64,000 nt of DNA from Corallococcus sp. AS-1-6. GTDB lineage: Bacteria; Myxococcota; Myxococcia; Myxococcales; Myxococcaceae. The notes under the pieces are model-generated. The model was not told where the DNA came from and ran no database searches. It saw nothing but the letters and a program-made list of their open reading frames with translations. The position numbers and the translations under genes were made by a program. The first letter of the stretch is position 1; every line of letters starts with the position of its first letter. This document shows positions 1-14,270 of the stretch, one piece after another. The stretch covers positions 1 to 64,000 of the forward strand of contig NZ_JAIQDE010000006.1 in the NCBI RefSeq assembly GCF_020037015.1. Reading direction: 5' to 3'.

Positions 1-860
1 TGCTGCCTGCGCATCTCCAAGCGCAGCCGCAGCTCCAGCGTGGGCGTCAATGCATCCGCGCCCGCTCCCACCACCGCACCCCATGCGCCACCCTCACCGG
101 GCCGTCCGCCCCAACCGGCAAGCAGGTGGGCCTCGAAGCCCGGCCGCACCAGCACCACGGCGGTGCCGTCCAGATGCGCCAGCGTCACCGAGGGCGCACG
201 CCCTCCGGCGTTCCCCCAGTCATGTACGGCGGAGAGTGCCAGCGTGTAGCGGCCCGGCTCGCGGGGCTGGCCGAAAAGGACGTGCTCCAGGTCCAGCGCG
301 ACTTCCGCTCCCATCAACCGTGCGCCCAGCACGTCCGAGGCGAAGGTCTGCGTGTAGAGGGGACCCAGCGTGCCGGTGAGGAAGCCGCCCGCCGGGTGGT
401 AATCGGGATTGCTCCGGTTGGAGTAGCGCCGCACGAGGTGCGCGGACAACAGGCTGTAGGACTCCAGCGCGCCGAACCAGACGCCCACGGGCGCGTCGTT
501 CGAGCCCAGCTTGAGGCCGCGCACGAGCTGTCCCCAATCAGAGAGGCTGTCCCAGTCCTCCCTCCTCACGAGGCCCGTGCCTTCACCCCACAGGCGCAGC
601 CGCACCGGAGCGCCCAGGTTGAGGCCGAACCCCGCGCCTTCGTCGAGAATGAGGGTCGGCTCTACCTGCACGAATCCTTCATCCGTGCCCACCCCCGCGC
701 GCGGCTGGAACGTCAGCGTTGTTGCCTCCAGCCGTGCCAGTGAAGACCTGGAGCGGGTGAGCTTCTTGGGGACCGAAGCCTCGGAGTCGGGCGAAGCCGT
801 GGCAACTCCTCGCAGGGAAAGAAGCCCCAGCCACAGCACCGCCCACCAGCGGTCGCCCAT
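1..860 (-). CDS. Secreted or outer-membrane protein, partial (3' end outside window)
   Basis: No family is recognised. The 286 visible residues start with a signal peptide (MGDRWWAVLWLGLLSL, cleavage near ATAS). A mature region follows with alternating hydrophobic and Gly/Ala-rich segments such as LTFQPRAGVGTDEG and AGFGLNLGAPVRLRLWGEG, which fits an outer-membrane beta-barrel-like protein (inference). The ATG at 860 is preferred because GGAGG lies 8 nt upstream and the signal peptide begins there. The frame stays open upstream to 1109, but that part lacks a start. The gene runs off the left edge, so its length and C-terminus are unknown. Its real reading is supported by high GC at third positions. 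Confidence 0.75.
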   Translation of the reverse strand, partial: MGDRWWAVLWLGLLSLRGVATASPDSEASVPKKLTRSRSSLARLEATTLTFQPRAGVGTDEGFVQVEPTLILDEGAGFGLNLGAPVRLRLWGEGTGLVRREDWDSLSDWGQLVRGLKLGSNDAPVGVWFGALESYSLLSAHLVRRYSNRSNPDYHPAGGFLTGTLGPLYTQTFASDVLGARLMGAEVALDLEHVLFGQPREPGRYTLALSAVHDWGNAGGRAPSVTLAHLDGTAVVLVRPGFEAHLLAGWGGRPGEGGAWGAVVGAGADALTPTLELRLRLEMRRQ

Positions 861-1109
861 CGCTCGCGCCTCCAGACTGCACTCCGGTGTGGCGTGCAGA
901 AAAGCGTCATATCCGCGGAGTCTGACAACCCGGATGGACCCGTGGTGCACATGTCCCGAGGGAATGGAGGGAGGCGAGAGCCAGAGCCTCAGACCGTGGG
1001 CGTCCGACTCCCTATTCACGGAGCGGTAGGACATGGCGCACCAGATGATGTCCTCCGCGAAGAGCGGCAGCGTCTGCTCCAGGGAGAAGAGGTCCGCCCG
1101 CGCACTCAG
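861..1109 (-). pseudogene. Coding-like remnant upstream of the first gene
   Basis: 83 codons are open in the same frame as the gene starting at 860, bounded upstream by a stop at 1110-1112. The first part reads like protein (LFSLEQTLPLFAEDIIWCAM) with almost all third positions G or C. No ATG or GTG with a ribosome-binding site begins it, and the gene downstream has its own signal peptide and Shine-Dalgarno. I read it as the tail of a decayed gene. A chance open frame is the alternative. Nothing further was recognised in 1110-1237, which separates it from the convergent-side SDR gene end. Confidence 0.3.
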
Positions 1110-1237
1110 TCAGGACCGGAGAGACCTCCCCGTGCGCAGCGCCTGCGGAGCACCATCTCGGCACCTTCGAGCCTGCACGCCCTTGAACCCCGCCGGCGGC
1201 CCACACTGTTGCACACGCGACGCCCCGCCCCGGGGGC

Positions 1238-2032
1238 TCAGGCGATGGAGTCCACCACGCCCCCGTCGACCCGCAGCGCGGCGCCGGTGGTGGCGGAGGC
1301 CTGGGGCGACGCGACGTAGACAATCATGTTCGCCACCTCCTCCACGCTGGACGGGCGGCGGAGGAGGGAGCTGGGCCGGCTCGCCTGGATGAAGTCCACG
1401 GCGAGGTCCTCGAAGGAGCGGCCCGACTTCTCGTGCTCCTCGCGGAACATCTCCCGGACGCCCTCGGAGAGGGTGGGGCCCGGCAGCACGGAGTTGACCG
1501 TGACGCCCGTCCCCGCCATGCGCTTGGCCAGACCGCGCGCGACGGCCAACTGCGCCGTCTTGGTGACGCCGTAGTGGATCATCTCCGTGGGGATGTTCAG
1601 CGCGGACTCGGACGACACGAACACCACGCGGCCCCAGCCCTGCTTCCGCATCCCCGGCAGGTACGCGCGCGACAGCCGCACGCCGGACAGCACGTTCGAC
1701 TCGAAGAAGTGGCTCCAGTCCTCGTCGGACACGTCGAAGAAGTCCTTCGGCCCGAAGATGCCCAGGTTGTTGATGAGGATGTCGCAGTGGGGGTGCGCCG
1801 CGACCAGCGCCGCGCAGGCCTCCGCCGTGCCCAGGTCGCCCGCGAAGCCCTTCACCGTGGCGCCCGGGGCCGCCTCGCGCACCGCCGCGATGGCCCGGTC
1901 CACCGACGCTTGCGTGCGGCCGTTGACGATGACCGCGGCGCCCGCCGCCGCCAGCCCCTTCGCCGTGGCCAGGCCGATGCCGGCCGTGGAGCCGGTGACG
2001 AGGGCGGTCCTTCCAGTGAGTTCGATGCGCAT
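1238..2032 (-). CDS. SDR family NAD(P)-dependent oxidoreductase
   Basis: A 264-residue classical short-chain dehydrogenase/reductase, the usual length for the family. It shows the nucleotide-binding motif TGSTAGIG (residues 13-20), the NNLG motif at 88-91, the structural Asn at 113, and the catalytic Ser141, Tyr154 and Lys158 (YGVTK). Arg39 after the second strand (NGR) suggests NADP(H) preference (inference). The substrate is unknown. An upstream ATG at 2119 would add 29 residues that look non-protein-like. The ATG at 2032 places the Rossmann fold at the N-terminus as usual. It is divergent from the flavin monooxygenase at 2340, so the two could serve one oxidation pathway, though no shared operator is visible. 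Confidence 0.9.
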   Translation of the reverse strand: MRIELTGRTALVTGSTAGIGLATAKGLAAAGAAVIVNGRTQASVDRAIAAVREAAPGATVKGFAGDLGTAEACAALVAAHPHCDILINNLGIFGPKDFFDVSDEDWSHFFESNVLSGVRLSRAYLPGMRKQGWGRVVFVSSESALNIPTEMIHYGVTKTAQLAVARGLAKRMAGTGVTVNSVLPGPTLSEGVREMFREEHEKSGRSFEDLAVDFIQASRPSSLLRRPSSVEEVANMIVYVASPQASATTGAALRVDGGVVDSIA

Positions 2033-2339
2033 GGCGTGTCCCGGGAAAAGAGGAGTACGGCCTTCCGGCCCGTGGGGATGCGGCCCGCGAGCCTCCGAGA
2101 CAATGGCCACGCCGCGCAAACCCGAATCCAGGCGCCGGGCGCGAAATAGGACACCCGCTGGCGTTCCTCGCTGAACACCTGCCCCCGTCCGCGGGGCCCG
2201 GCGGCGCGAGGGCCGGAGCCGCTGAAGCCTCTCATCCCCTCTTCTGTCCTCCCAGCAACGACAGACAGCGCTTCCGACCAGCGTCGATTTCCCTGACAGG
2301 CCGGTAGCATCCGGGCCGTTCGCGCGCTGGGGGGATTCG
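2033..2339. other. Divergent intergenic region (307 nt)
   Basis: This gap must hold the promoters for the SDR gene (leftward) and the monooxygenase (rightward). A GGGGGG run lies 5 nt before the ATG at 2340 and may act as its ribosome-binding site. I see no convincing -35/-10 pair, palindrome or RNA gene. Confidence 0.4.
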
Positions 2340-3560
2340 ATGAAGATGGTCTGTGTTGGCGGTGGCCCTGCCGGGCTCTATTTCTCGATCCTGGCGAAGC
2401 TGTCCAACCCGAAGCACGACATCACCGTCCTCGAGCGCAACCCCGCGGGCGTGACGTATGGCTGGGGCGTGGTGTTCTGGGATGACCTGCTGGACGACCT
2501 CTACCGGAACGACCCGGTGAGCGCGCAGCGGATCGCCCTGTCCGCGGCGCGCTGGGACACGCAGGAGGTGCACCTGCGCGGCCAGTACGCGACGCACATC
2601 GGCGGTTATGGCTTCGCGCTGGGACGCGACCGGCTGCTGGACATCCTCATCCGGCGGGCGCGGGGGCTGGGCGTGGACGTCCGCTTCGAGCACGACGTCA
2701 CGGACCCCGCCGCGTTCATGGACGCGGACCTCGTCGTCGCCTGCGACGGCGTCAACAGCCGGCTGCGCCAGCGCCACGCCCATCATTTCCAGACCCACAT
2801 GGAGGAGGGGCGCAACAAGTACATCTGGCTGGGCACCAACCAGGTGTTCGACGCCTTCACCTTCGCCTTCGAGGAGACGCCCGCCGGCTGGCTCTGGTTC
2901 CACGGCTACCGCTTCAACAGCGAGACCAGCACCTGCATCGTGGAGTGCCAGGAGGCGACCTGGAGGGCCCTGGGCTTCGACACGATGGGGCCGGATGCGA
3001 CGCTCCGGAAGCTGGAGGGCATCTTCCACAGCCGGCTCCAGGGCAGGTCGCTGTTCAACCAGTTGAAGGGCATGGGCAGGGCGCCGTGGCTCAACTTCAA
3101 GCGCATCACCAACGAGCGCTGGTACCACGACAACCTGGTGCTGATGGGCGACGCCGCGCACACCACGCACTTCTCCATCGGCTCCGGGACGAAGCTGGCC
3201 ATGCAGGACGCCATCGGGCTGGCGCGGCAACTGCGAGAGCAGCCGGACGTGCCCACGGCGCTGGAGGCCTATGACGAGGAGCGCAGGGCCTCCCTGCTGG
3301 CCATCCAGTTGGCGGCGCGCAGCAGCTCCGAGTGGTTCGAGAACGTCCCCAGCTACGTGGACCAGGACGCGACGCAGTTCGCCTATTCGCTGCTGAACCG
3401 CCGGGGCAGCTCCGTGTGGAGCTACCTGCTGCTCATGGCCAGCCAGCAGCCCTCGCTCCAGGGGATGCTGCGGAAGATCCACCACTCCAAACAATGGGTC
3501 CGCGAGCAGCGCCGGGGCCGAGGCACCGTGGCCCTGAGCCTCCCGCCGCCTCCGGCCTAG
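2340..3560 (+). CDS. FAD-dependent monooxygenase (aryl-CoA / tryptophan hydroxylase-like)
   Basis: A 406-residue group A flavoprotein monooxygenase that would hydroxylate an aromatic substrate using NAD(P)H and O2. It has the N-terminal dinucleotide motif GGGPAG (residues 7-12), the mid-protein DG motif (CDGVNSRLR, about 134-142) and the second FAD motif GDAAHTTHFSIGSGTK (about 269-284). The last motif and the early GWGVVFWDD stretch resemble the FAD halves of salicylyl-CoA 5-hydroxylase and 2-aminobenzoyl-CoA monooxygenase, and also VioD-type tryptophan hydroxylases. The reductase half of 2-aminobenzoyl-CoA monooxygenase/reductase is absent. The substrate cannot be told from sequence. There are no clear pathway neighbours apart from the divergent SDR. 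Confidence 0.88.
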   Translation: MKMVCVGGGPAGLYFSILAKLSNPKHDITVLERNPAGVTYGWGVVFWDDLLDDLYRNDPVSAQRIALSAARWDTQEVHLRGQYATHIGGYGFALGRDRLLDILIRRARGLGVDVRFEHDVTDPAAFMDADLVVACDGVNSRLRQRHAHHFQTHMEEGRNKYIWLGTNQVFDAFTFAFEETPAGWLWFHGYRFNSETSTCIVECQEATWRALGFDTMGPDATLRKLEGIFHSRLQGRSLFNQLKGMGRAPWLNFKRITNERWYHDNLVLMGDAAHTTHFSIGSGTKLAMQDAIGLARQLREQPDVPTALEAYDEERRASLLAIQLAARSSSEWFENVPSYVDQDATQFAYSLLNRRGSSVWSYLLLMASQQPSLQGMLRKIHHSKQWVREQRRGRGTVALSLPPPPA

Positions 3561-3566
3561 GGAGAC

Positions 3567-3584
3567 GTCGCGGCGTGCCGCGAC
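3567..3584 (+). terminator. Hairpin after the monooxygenase gene
   Basis: GTCGCGG and CCGCGAC form a perfect 7-bp stem with loop CGTG, starting 7 nt after the stop codon. There is no T-tract, so it may stall polymerase or protect the mRNA end rather than act as a strong intrinsic terminator. Confidence 0.4.
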
Positions 3585-3662
3585 AGCTCCCGCGACCGAC
3601 CTCCCGACTCCACGGGAGACGGAGCGCCCCACGACGCTCCGCCTCCGGCGGGAAGCTGGGAG

Positions 3663-4190
3663 CTACTCGATGACGCCGATGGTCTCCGAGCGGTCCACGG
3701 CCTCACCCTTGGTGGTGTAGCCGGAGTACCAGCCGGTCAGGTTGCTGCCGGACTGGTCATACTGCACGTGGACGTGGGGACCCGTGGCGTTGCCCGTACC
3801 GCCCTCGTTGCCCACCTGGCAGCGGTTGCACGTGCGGTCATACGAATCCGACGTCTTGATGAAGTGCCACAGGCGGAACGTCCGGCCGTTGGCGAAGGCG
3901 TGCTTCGCCTCGTTCTGCGTGCCGCTGCCCGTGCCGTTGCAATAGACGCCCGAGGTGCGGATGGTCACGTTCCAGGACAGGGACGCCATCACGCCCGTCT
4001 CCACGCCCCAGTAGTTGCAGCGGCCGCTGGAGATGTCCAACGCGCCGTGGAAGCTGCCGCTGGAGTAGTACGTCGTCGCCGTCACCGTGCCCGGAAAGGG
4101 CGACTTCACCGTGTACGAGTACGCCGCCGCGACGGAGGGGACCGCGAGGGCCAGGACGGCCGCGAAGACCTTCTTCTTCATGTGACGCAT
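3663..4190 (-). CDS. Secreted M23-family (LytM-like) metallopeptidase
   Basis: A 175-residue secreted protein with a signal peptide (MKKKVFAAVLALAVPSVAAA). The zinc site of M23 peptidases is visible: HxxxD at His48/Asp52 (HGALD) and HxH at His139/His141 (HVH), plus a further His109 in RLWHF. Four cysteines (58, 84, 121, 124) could form disulfides. The family cleaves glycyl bonds in peptidoglycan cross-links or, in the beta-lytic type, in prey proteins. A lytic role during predation is an inference. The ATG at 4190 has AAAGGA 9 nt upstream. It is short for the family because no pro-region or LysM domain is present. It lies downstream of the HEAT-repeat genes on the same strand, 49 nt away. Confidence 0.8.
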   Translation of the reverse strand: MRHMKKKVFAAVLALAVPSVAAAYSYTVKSPFPGTVTATTYYSSGSFHGALDISSGRCNYWGVETGVMASLSWNVTIRTSGVYCNGTGSGTQNEAKHAFANGRTFRLWHFIKTSDSYDRTCNRCQVGNEGGTGNATGPHVHVQYDQSGSNLTGWYSGYTTKGEAVDRSETIGVIE

Positions 4191-4239
4191 CGGGGGTGTT
4201 CCTTTCGGGCCGGCGGGTCCGGCCCCATGAGGGTGCCGC

Positions 4240-5229
4240 TCAACGGACCTGTTGCAGCCGCTGCTTCTCTCTCAGGAGCAGGCCCCACTCCTGAACTCCT
4301 GATTCCAAGGCGCGGATCCACGCGTCGATCTCCGGCGCCATGGCGGGGTCCATGCTCCGCAGCTTGCGCAGCTCCGGCACGGCGTCCGCGAAGCCCAGCT
4401 CCGCGATGCTTTGCACCAGCGCCTTGCGCACCCCCACGTCCCGCTCGCCCCGGTACATGCCCACCAGCGCCTCGCGCGCGGGCCCCATCTGCGCCGCCGG
4501 CGCGCTGCCCAGCGCGAGCGCCGCCGAGCGCCGCACGTCCGCGCTCTCGTGGCCCAGCATCCCCAGCAGCTTCTGCCCCGCCTCCGGCCCCATCCTGCGC
4601 GTGTCCAGGGACTCCAGAATCGTCGCCGTCACCTTCGGGTCCGTGGACACCGCCGCCGCGTTCACCGCCGTGTCCGTGGCCGGGCCGTGATAGCCGGAGT
4701 AGACGTGCGCGTTGTCCTCCACGAGGTTCTTCGCCGCCTCCATGCGGACCTCCGGCGAGCCGTCCCGCATGAGCCGCTCGTACATGTCCCCCGTCTTCTC
4801 CAGCGCGCCCGTGCGGCGCATGGCGCGCACGGTGGCGGCGCGGACGGACGGGTCGCGGTCCTCCAGCGCGCGGCGGGCCACGGCCTGGATGGCGTCCTTC
4901 TCCGCCTCGCGCTCGCTGCGCGCCACCAGCGCCGCGGCCAACTGCTCCACCATCGCCGGGTCCGTCTCACGGTCGAACGCCGCGTGCAGCTCGCCCGAAG
5001 GCAGCGACACGGCGGCCTCGCGCAGCACCGCCTGGAGATAGTCGCGGTAGGCCTTGGAGCTGGAGCCCAATCCCTGGCGGAGCTGATCCATCAGCCCCTG
5101 GACCGAACAGCTCTCCCCCCGCAGCGCGGGCTTCGCGGTGGAGGGCGTGGACTGGGCGGTGACGACCGGGGACGCGAACATCAGCGTCAGGCCCCCGAGC
5201 GCGCGAAGACCTTGGAGGTAGCGGGGCAT
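4240..5229 (-). CDS. Secreted HEAT-repeat protein
   Basis: A 329-residue protein with a signal peptide (MPRYLQGLRALGGLTLMFAS, cleavage near VTAQ) followed by helical HEAT-like repeats. Repeated patterns such as DRDPSVRAATVRAMRRTG, DGSPEVRMEAAKNLVE and HESADVRRSAALALGS show the conserved Asp and Arg of HEAT units. HEAT solenoids are protein-binding scaffolds, so no catalytic role is expected. The start at 5229 has GGAG 9 nt upstream. It begins 12 nt after the stop of the gene at 5242, so the two are very probably one operon and may act on the same periplasmic partner. Its precise function is unknown. Confidence 0.8.
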   Translation of the reverse strand: MPRYLQGLRALGGLTLMFASPVVTAQSTPSTAKPALRGESCSVQGLMDQLRQGLGSSSKAYRDYLQAVLREAAVSLPSGELHAAFDRETDPAMVEQLAAALVARSEREAEKDAIQAVARRALEDRDPSVRAATVRAMRRTGALEKTGDMYERLMRDGSPEVRMEAAKNLVEDNAHVYSGYHGPATDTAVNAAAVSTDPKVTATILESLDTRRMGPEAGQKLLGMLGHESADVRRSAALALGSAPAAQMGPAREALVGMYRGERDVGVRKALVQSIAELGFADAVPELRKLRSMDPAMAPEIDAWIRALESGVQEWGLLLREKQRLQQVR

Positions 5230-5241
5230 GGGGCAGGGCTC

Positions 5242-6477
5242 CTAGGTGTGGCGGTCCATGCAGCCGAAGGGGTTCTGGTCCGGCAGCTCGTTCCAGACGC
5301 GGATGAAGTCGACGTGGCCCTGGGCGTAGAGCGTCTCGAAGATGCCGTAGAGCGGCTGGAAGCGCGGATCCACGGTCGCCATGTTCGCCATCACCGGCAG
5401 GGCGTCCCGGCCCGCGACGCGCGCGGAGAAGCGGAACAGCGCCCAGCGCACGCACACGGACTGCTCGCGCTGGAAGGCGTCCGTGAACATCTCCAGCACG
5501 TGCTCCTTGTCGGAGGACATGGCCAGCACCTGCGCCGCCGCGTCGCGGCCGTCCTCGTTGCCCTCGCTGCGCAGGATGCGCTCGAAGCGGGCCGTGGTCT
5601 TCGCGTCCAGCACGGGCGAGTTGTGCAGCGGCGCCGTCTGCGCCAGGTGGCGGATCTGCTCGTCCGGCGCGTCCGTGGCGATGGTGAGGAGCCGGTCGAG
5701 GTATGGCGACGCGTCCCCCAGGTTCTCCGACTCGCGCGCCATCACGCGGCCCAGCGTGCGCGTGGCCGCCCAGCCCGCCTCGGTGGACGCCGGGTCGCGC
5801 GCGAAGTCCGCCATCCGGTCCATCGCGTCCGGCGTCAGGTGCTTCTGCGTGTCGAGCGCGGACAGCATGCCCGCTCGCCGCGCGATGGACAGCCCCTTGT
5901 CCATCCCCGCCTCCAGCAGCCGCGCGGCGACCTGCGGCTTCTGCACCGCGTCCGACCCGCGCAGCCCGGACAGCAACACCTGGAACTCCGCCCCCTGCGC
6001 GTCCCGGGCCCAGTCCACCACCTGCCCCGCCTTCTTCGCGTCGTCGCCAATCAGCTCCGCGAGCTTCGCCTTCAGGTAGTCGCGGACGAGCGGGTCCTTC
6101 GACGCGAGCAGCGGCGCGGCCCAATCGCGGAACGACTCCATCGTCACGCCGTCGTTGAAGCGCGCCAGCTCCGGGAAGCACGTCTGGTCCGAGAAGCGGC
6201 GCTCCGCGGCCTCCGCCTCCGCCACGCCAGCAGGCGCCGCCGCCGCCGCGCCCCCACCGCCGCCATGCGCCCCGCCCGGCTGTGTGCCTTTGGCGGGGGC
6301 CGCCACCGCGGACGGCGCCCGGGCGTCGTCACCGCCACGCCACACCAGACCCACGGCCGCCAGAACGGCCACCAGCCCCGCGCCCGCCAGGACCCAGGGG
6401 ACACGCCGTGCTCGCGGAGGACCGGATGCGGGCGTCTGGGTCGGAGTGGAAGGAACCATGGGAATCAAAATAACCAT
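5242..6477 (-). CDS. Membrane-anchored HEAT-like repeat protein
   Basis: 411 residues. A short cytoplasmic N-terminus precedes one transmembrane segment (VPWVLAGAGLVAVLAAVGLV, about 27-46). An Ala/Gly-rich linker and a long helical solenoid with HEAT-like spacing follow (for example DPLVRDYLKAKLAELIGDDA). The domain is predicted to face the periplasm. AGGGAA lies just upstream of the ATG at 6477. A second ATG at 6459 is possible and would remove only six residues. It is the first gene of a two-gene unit with the secreted HEAT protein at 4240-5229. The region upstream is unusually AT-rich for this genome, as expected for a promoter. The partner and role are unknown. Confidence 0.78.
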   Translation of the reverse strand: MVILIPMVPSTPTQTPASGPPRARRVPWVLAGAGLVAVLAAVGLVWRGGDDARAPSAVAAPAKGTQPGGAHGGGGGAAAAAPAGVAEAEAAERRFSDQTCFPELARFNDGVTMESFRDWAAPLLASKDPLVRDYLKAKLAELIGDDAKKAGQVVDWARDAQGAEFQVLLSGLRGSDAVQKPQVAARLLEAGMDKGLSIARRAGMLSALDTQKHLTPDAMDRMADFARDPASTEAGWAATRTLGRVMARESENLGDASPYLDRLLTIATDAPDEQIRHLAQTAPLHNSPVLDAKTTARFERILRSEGNEDGRDAAAQVLAMSSDKEHVLEMFTDAFQREQSVCVRWALFRFSARVAGRDALPVMANMATVDPRFQPLYGIFETLYAQGHVDFIRVWNELPDQNPFGCMDRHT

Positions 6478-6821
6478 GGATTCCCTGTTTCAATCAAGGA
6501 AAACAGATTGATTGGATTTTTACTGGAACCCGCCCTCCTCCCCTCTTGAGATGGCATCCGCTGACCGCGCGCGTCACAGGAAAAGTCCCCACGTTATGGA
6601 ACGACGCACGGAGCCGACACACTTCGTGTCGCGGTGGCGCAATGACTCTCCGCGCGCGTGTGCCCTCCTGCCCCCCAAGGTCAAAACAGACACGCCTGTG
6701 ACAGCGGGGGCGTGGAGTGTCCGCGATTCAGTGACCGTGTATGATTACGACACGTGGTGGCAGGGCCGGGGGGCTGTAGCCAGCGCATGGCTGCACCGGG
6801 CGGAGGTGCCCGGGTCGCGCC
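6478..6821. other. Divergent intergenic region (344 nt) with AT-rich patch
   Basis: The gap separates the leftward HEAT operon from the rightward kinase operon. Positions about 6465-6530 are markedly AT-rich compared with the surroundings and probably carry the HEAT-operon promoter. A candidate promoter for the kinase lies at 6717-6745. No RNA gene or clear palindrome was seen. Confidence 0.45.
6717..6745 (+). promoter_or_regulatory. Candidate promoter of the kinase-STAND operon
   Basis: The -10 element TATGAT (6740-6745) matches five of six consensus bases. A poor -35, GTGTCC (6717-6722), lies 17 nt upstream. It would start transcription about 70 nt before the kinase ATG at 6822. The call rests mainly on the -10. 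Confidence 0.35.
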
Positions 6822-9880
<3,059 letters not shown>

Positions 9881-9884
<4 letters not shown>

Positions 9885-11146
9885 GAAGCGTCTTGAACAG
9901 GGTGATGAGCAGGTCCGCGGTCGCGTTGTCGCTGCTGCTGGCGCTGGAGTCCGTGCCCGCGTGGGCCCGGGAGCCGGCGCCACGGACAGGCACCGCGAAG
10001 ACGTCCCGGGGCATGAAGAAGAAGCCCACCGCGTCGAAGGCGACGGGCAAGACGAAGCTGCCCGGCACCGGCGCCTCGAAGCGCAAGCGCAAGCCCACCG
10101 CCGCCGAGGCCGCACAGGCCCCCTCGGACGCGCCCCTCTCCAGCTCCCTTCCCATGCCCCCGCCGCCCACGCCCAGGGCCGTGGAGCCCCAGCAGGAGCA
10201 GGCCAGCAGCACGCTGGAGGGCTCGCCCTCCGGCGCGGACGAGCGCCCCTGGGCACAGGGCATCTCCAAGGCGGACCAGGACGCGTCGCTCGCGCTGTTC
10301 GGCGAAGGCAACGTGCTCCTGAAGGAGTCCATCTTCGTGCGGGCGGTGGAGAAGTACCGCCAGGCGCTGGCGCGCTGGGACCACCCGGCCATCCACTACA
10401 ACCTCGCGCTGGCGCTGATGAACCTGGACCAGCCCGTGGAGGTGCACGAGCACCTGGTGGCGGCGCTGCGCTTCGGACCGGCGCCGCTGGAGAAGGAGAA
10501 GTACGAGTACGCCCGCAACTACAAGACGCTGGTGGAGAAGCAGTTGGCGCGTGTGGACATCACCTGCGCCACGCCCGGCGCCACGGTGACCCTGGACGGC
10601 CAGACGCTGTTCGTGGCCCCCGGCCGCTACGAGGCGCTGGTGCGCCCCGGCGCGCACAGCATCGTCGCGACGATGGCGGGCTATGTGCCCAGCGACCAGA
10701 GCCGCACGCTGCTGCCCGGTGAAACGACGACGCTGGACCTGAAGCTCTTCACCTCCGACGACCTCATCCGCTACAAGCGCCGCTGGTCCGCCGCGATGCC
10801 CTGGCTGGTGATGGGCGCGGGCGTGGCCGTGGCGGGCGGCAGCACCTTCCTGCACCTCCAGTCCCGCGACCACTTCCGCGCCTTCGAGTCCGGCATCACC
10901 CAATGCGGGGGCTGCGTGCCGCCCGCCGCCGTCGCCGACGAGCGCTCCCAGGGCAACCTGATGCAGACCGGCGCCATCGCCGGGTACGCCGTGGGCGGCG
11001 CCGTCATCGTCACCGGCGCGGTGCTCGCCGTCCTCAACCAACCCAAGCCGTACCGCATCGAACCGGGCCAGGAGGCGGCGGCCGTGCAGGTCACGCCGCT
11101 CCTCGGCGCGGGGTCGGGCGGTGCCGTGGCCACGTTCCGCTTCTAG
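9881..11146 (+). CDS. TPR and PEGA-domain membrane protein
   Basis: 421 residues. After a signal peptide ([16 protein letters not shown], cleavage near AWA) comes a basic Lys/Pro-rich linker, then one or two TPR-like units ([20 protein letters not shown]). A PEGA domain follows (about 222-270, with [19 protein letters not shown]), and two transmembrane helices (about 305-327 and 364-386) close the protein. PEGA domains bind surface or envelope ligands. The GTG at 9881 is chosen because it overlaps the kinase stop in a GTGA and has GAGG 7 nt upstream; an ATG at 9905 is the alternative. The overlap implies translational coupling and suggests this protein works with the kinase. Its role is inferred only from context. 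Confidence 0.8.
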
Positions 11147-11156
11147 AGGTCCTCGC

Positions 11157-14096
<2,940 letters not shown>

Positions 14097-14270
14097 CGCA
14101 CCGGGCCATGTCTTGCGTCACACGCGAGCGGACCCGGGGGTGGGAGTGGGGGAACGTGCGGTTGACTTCACAGTCGTGGGGGTGGTGAACCGGACGGGCC
14201 CCGGGTAGTCGCGGGCCCGGTGGCCATGCAGCGGTCGTGAACCTCGCTTGCCGCGTCTGGAGCCACATCC

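Noticed and set aside
4411-6549. A 712-residue plus-strand open frame opposite the HEAT genes
   Set aside because: It is the complement of two well-supported genes and has the Arg/Ala/His-rich pattern of shadow frames.
14162-14190. A promoter for the isoamylase gene
   Set aside because: TTGACT is a good -35, but no acceptable -10 follows at 16-18 nt.
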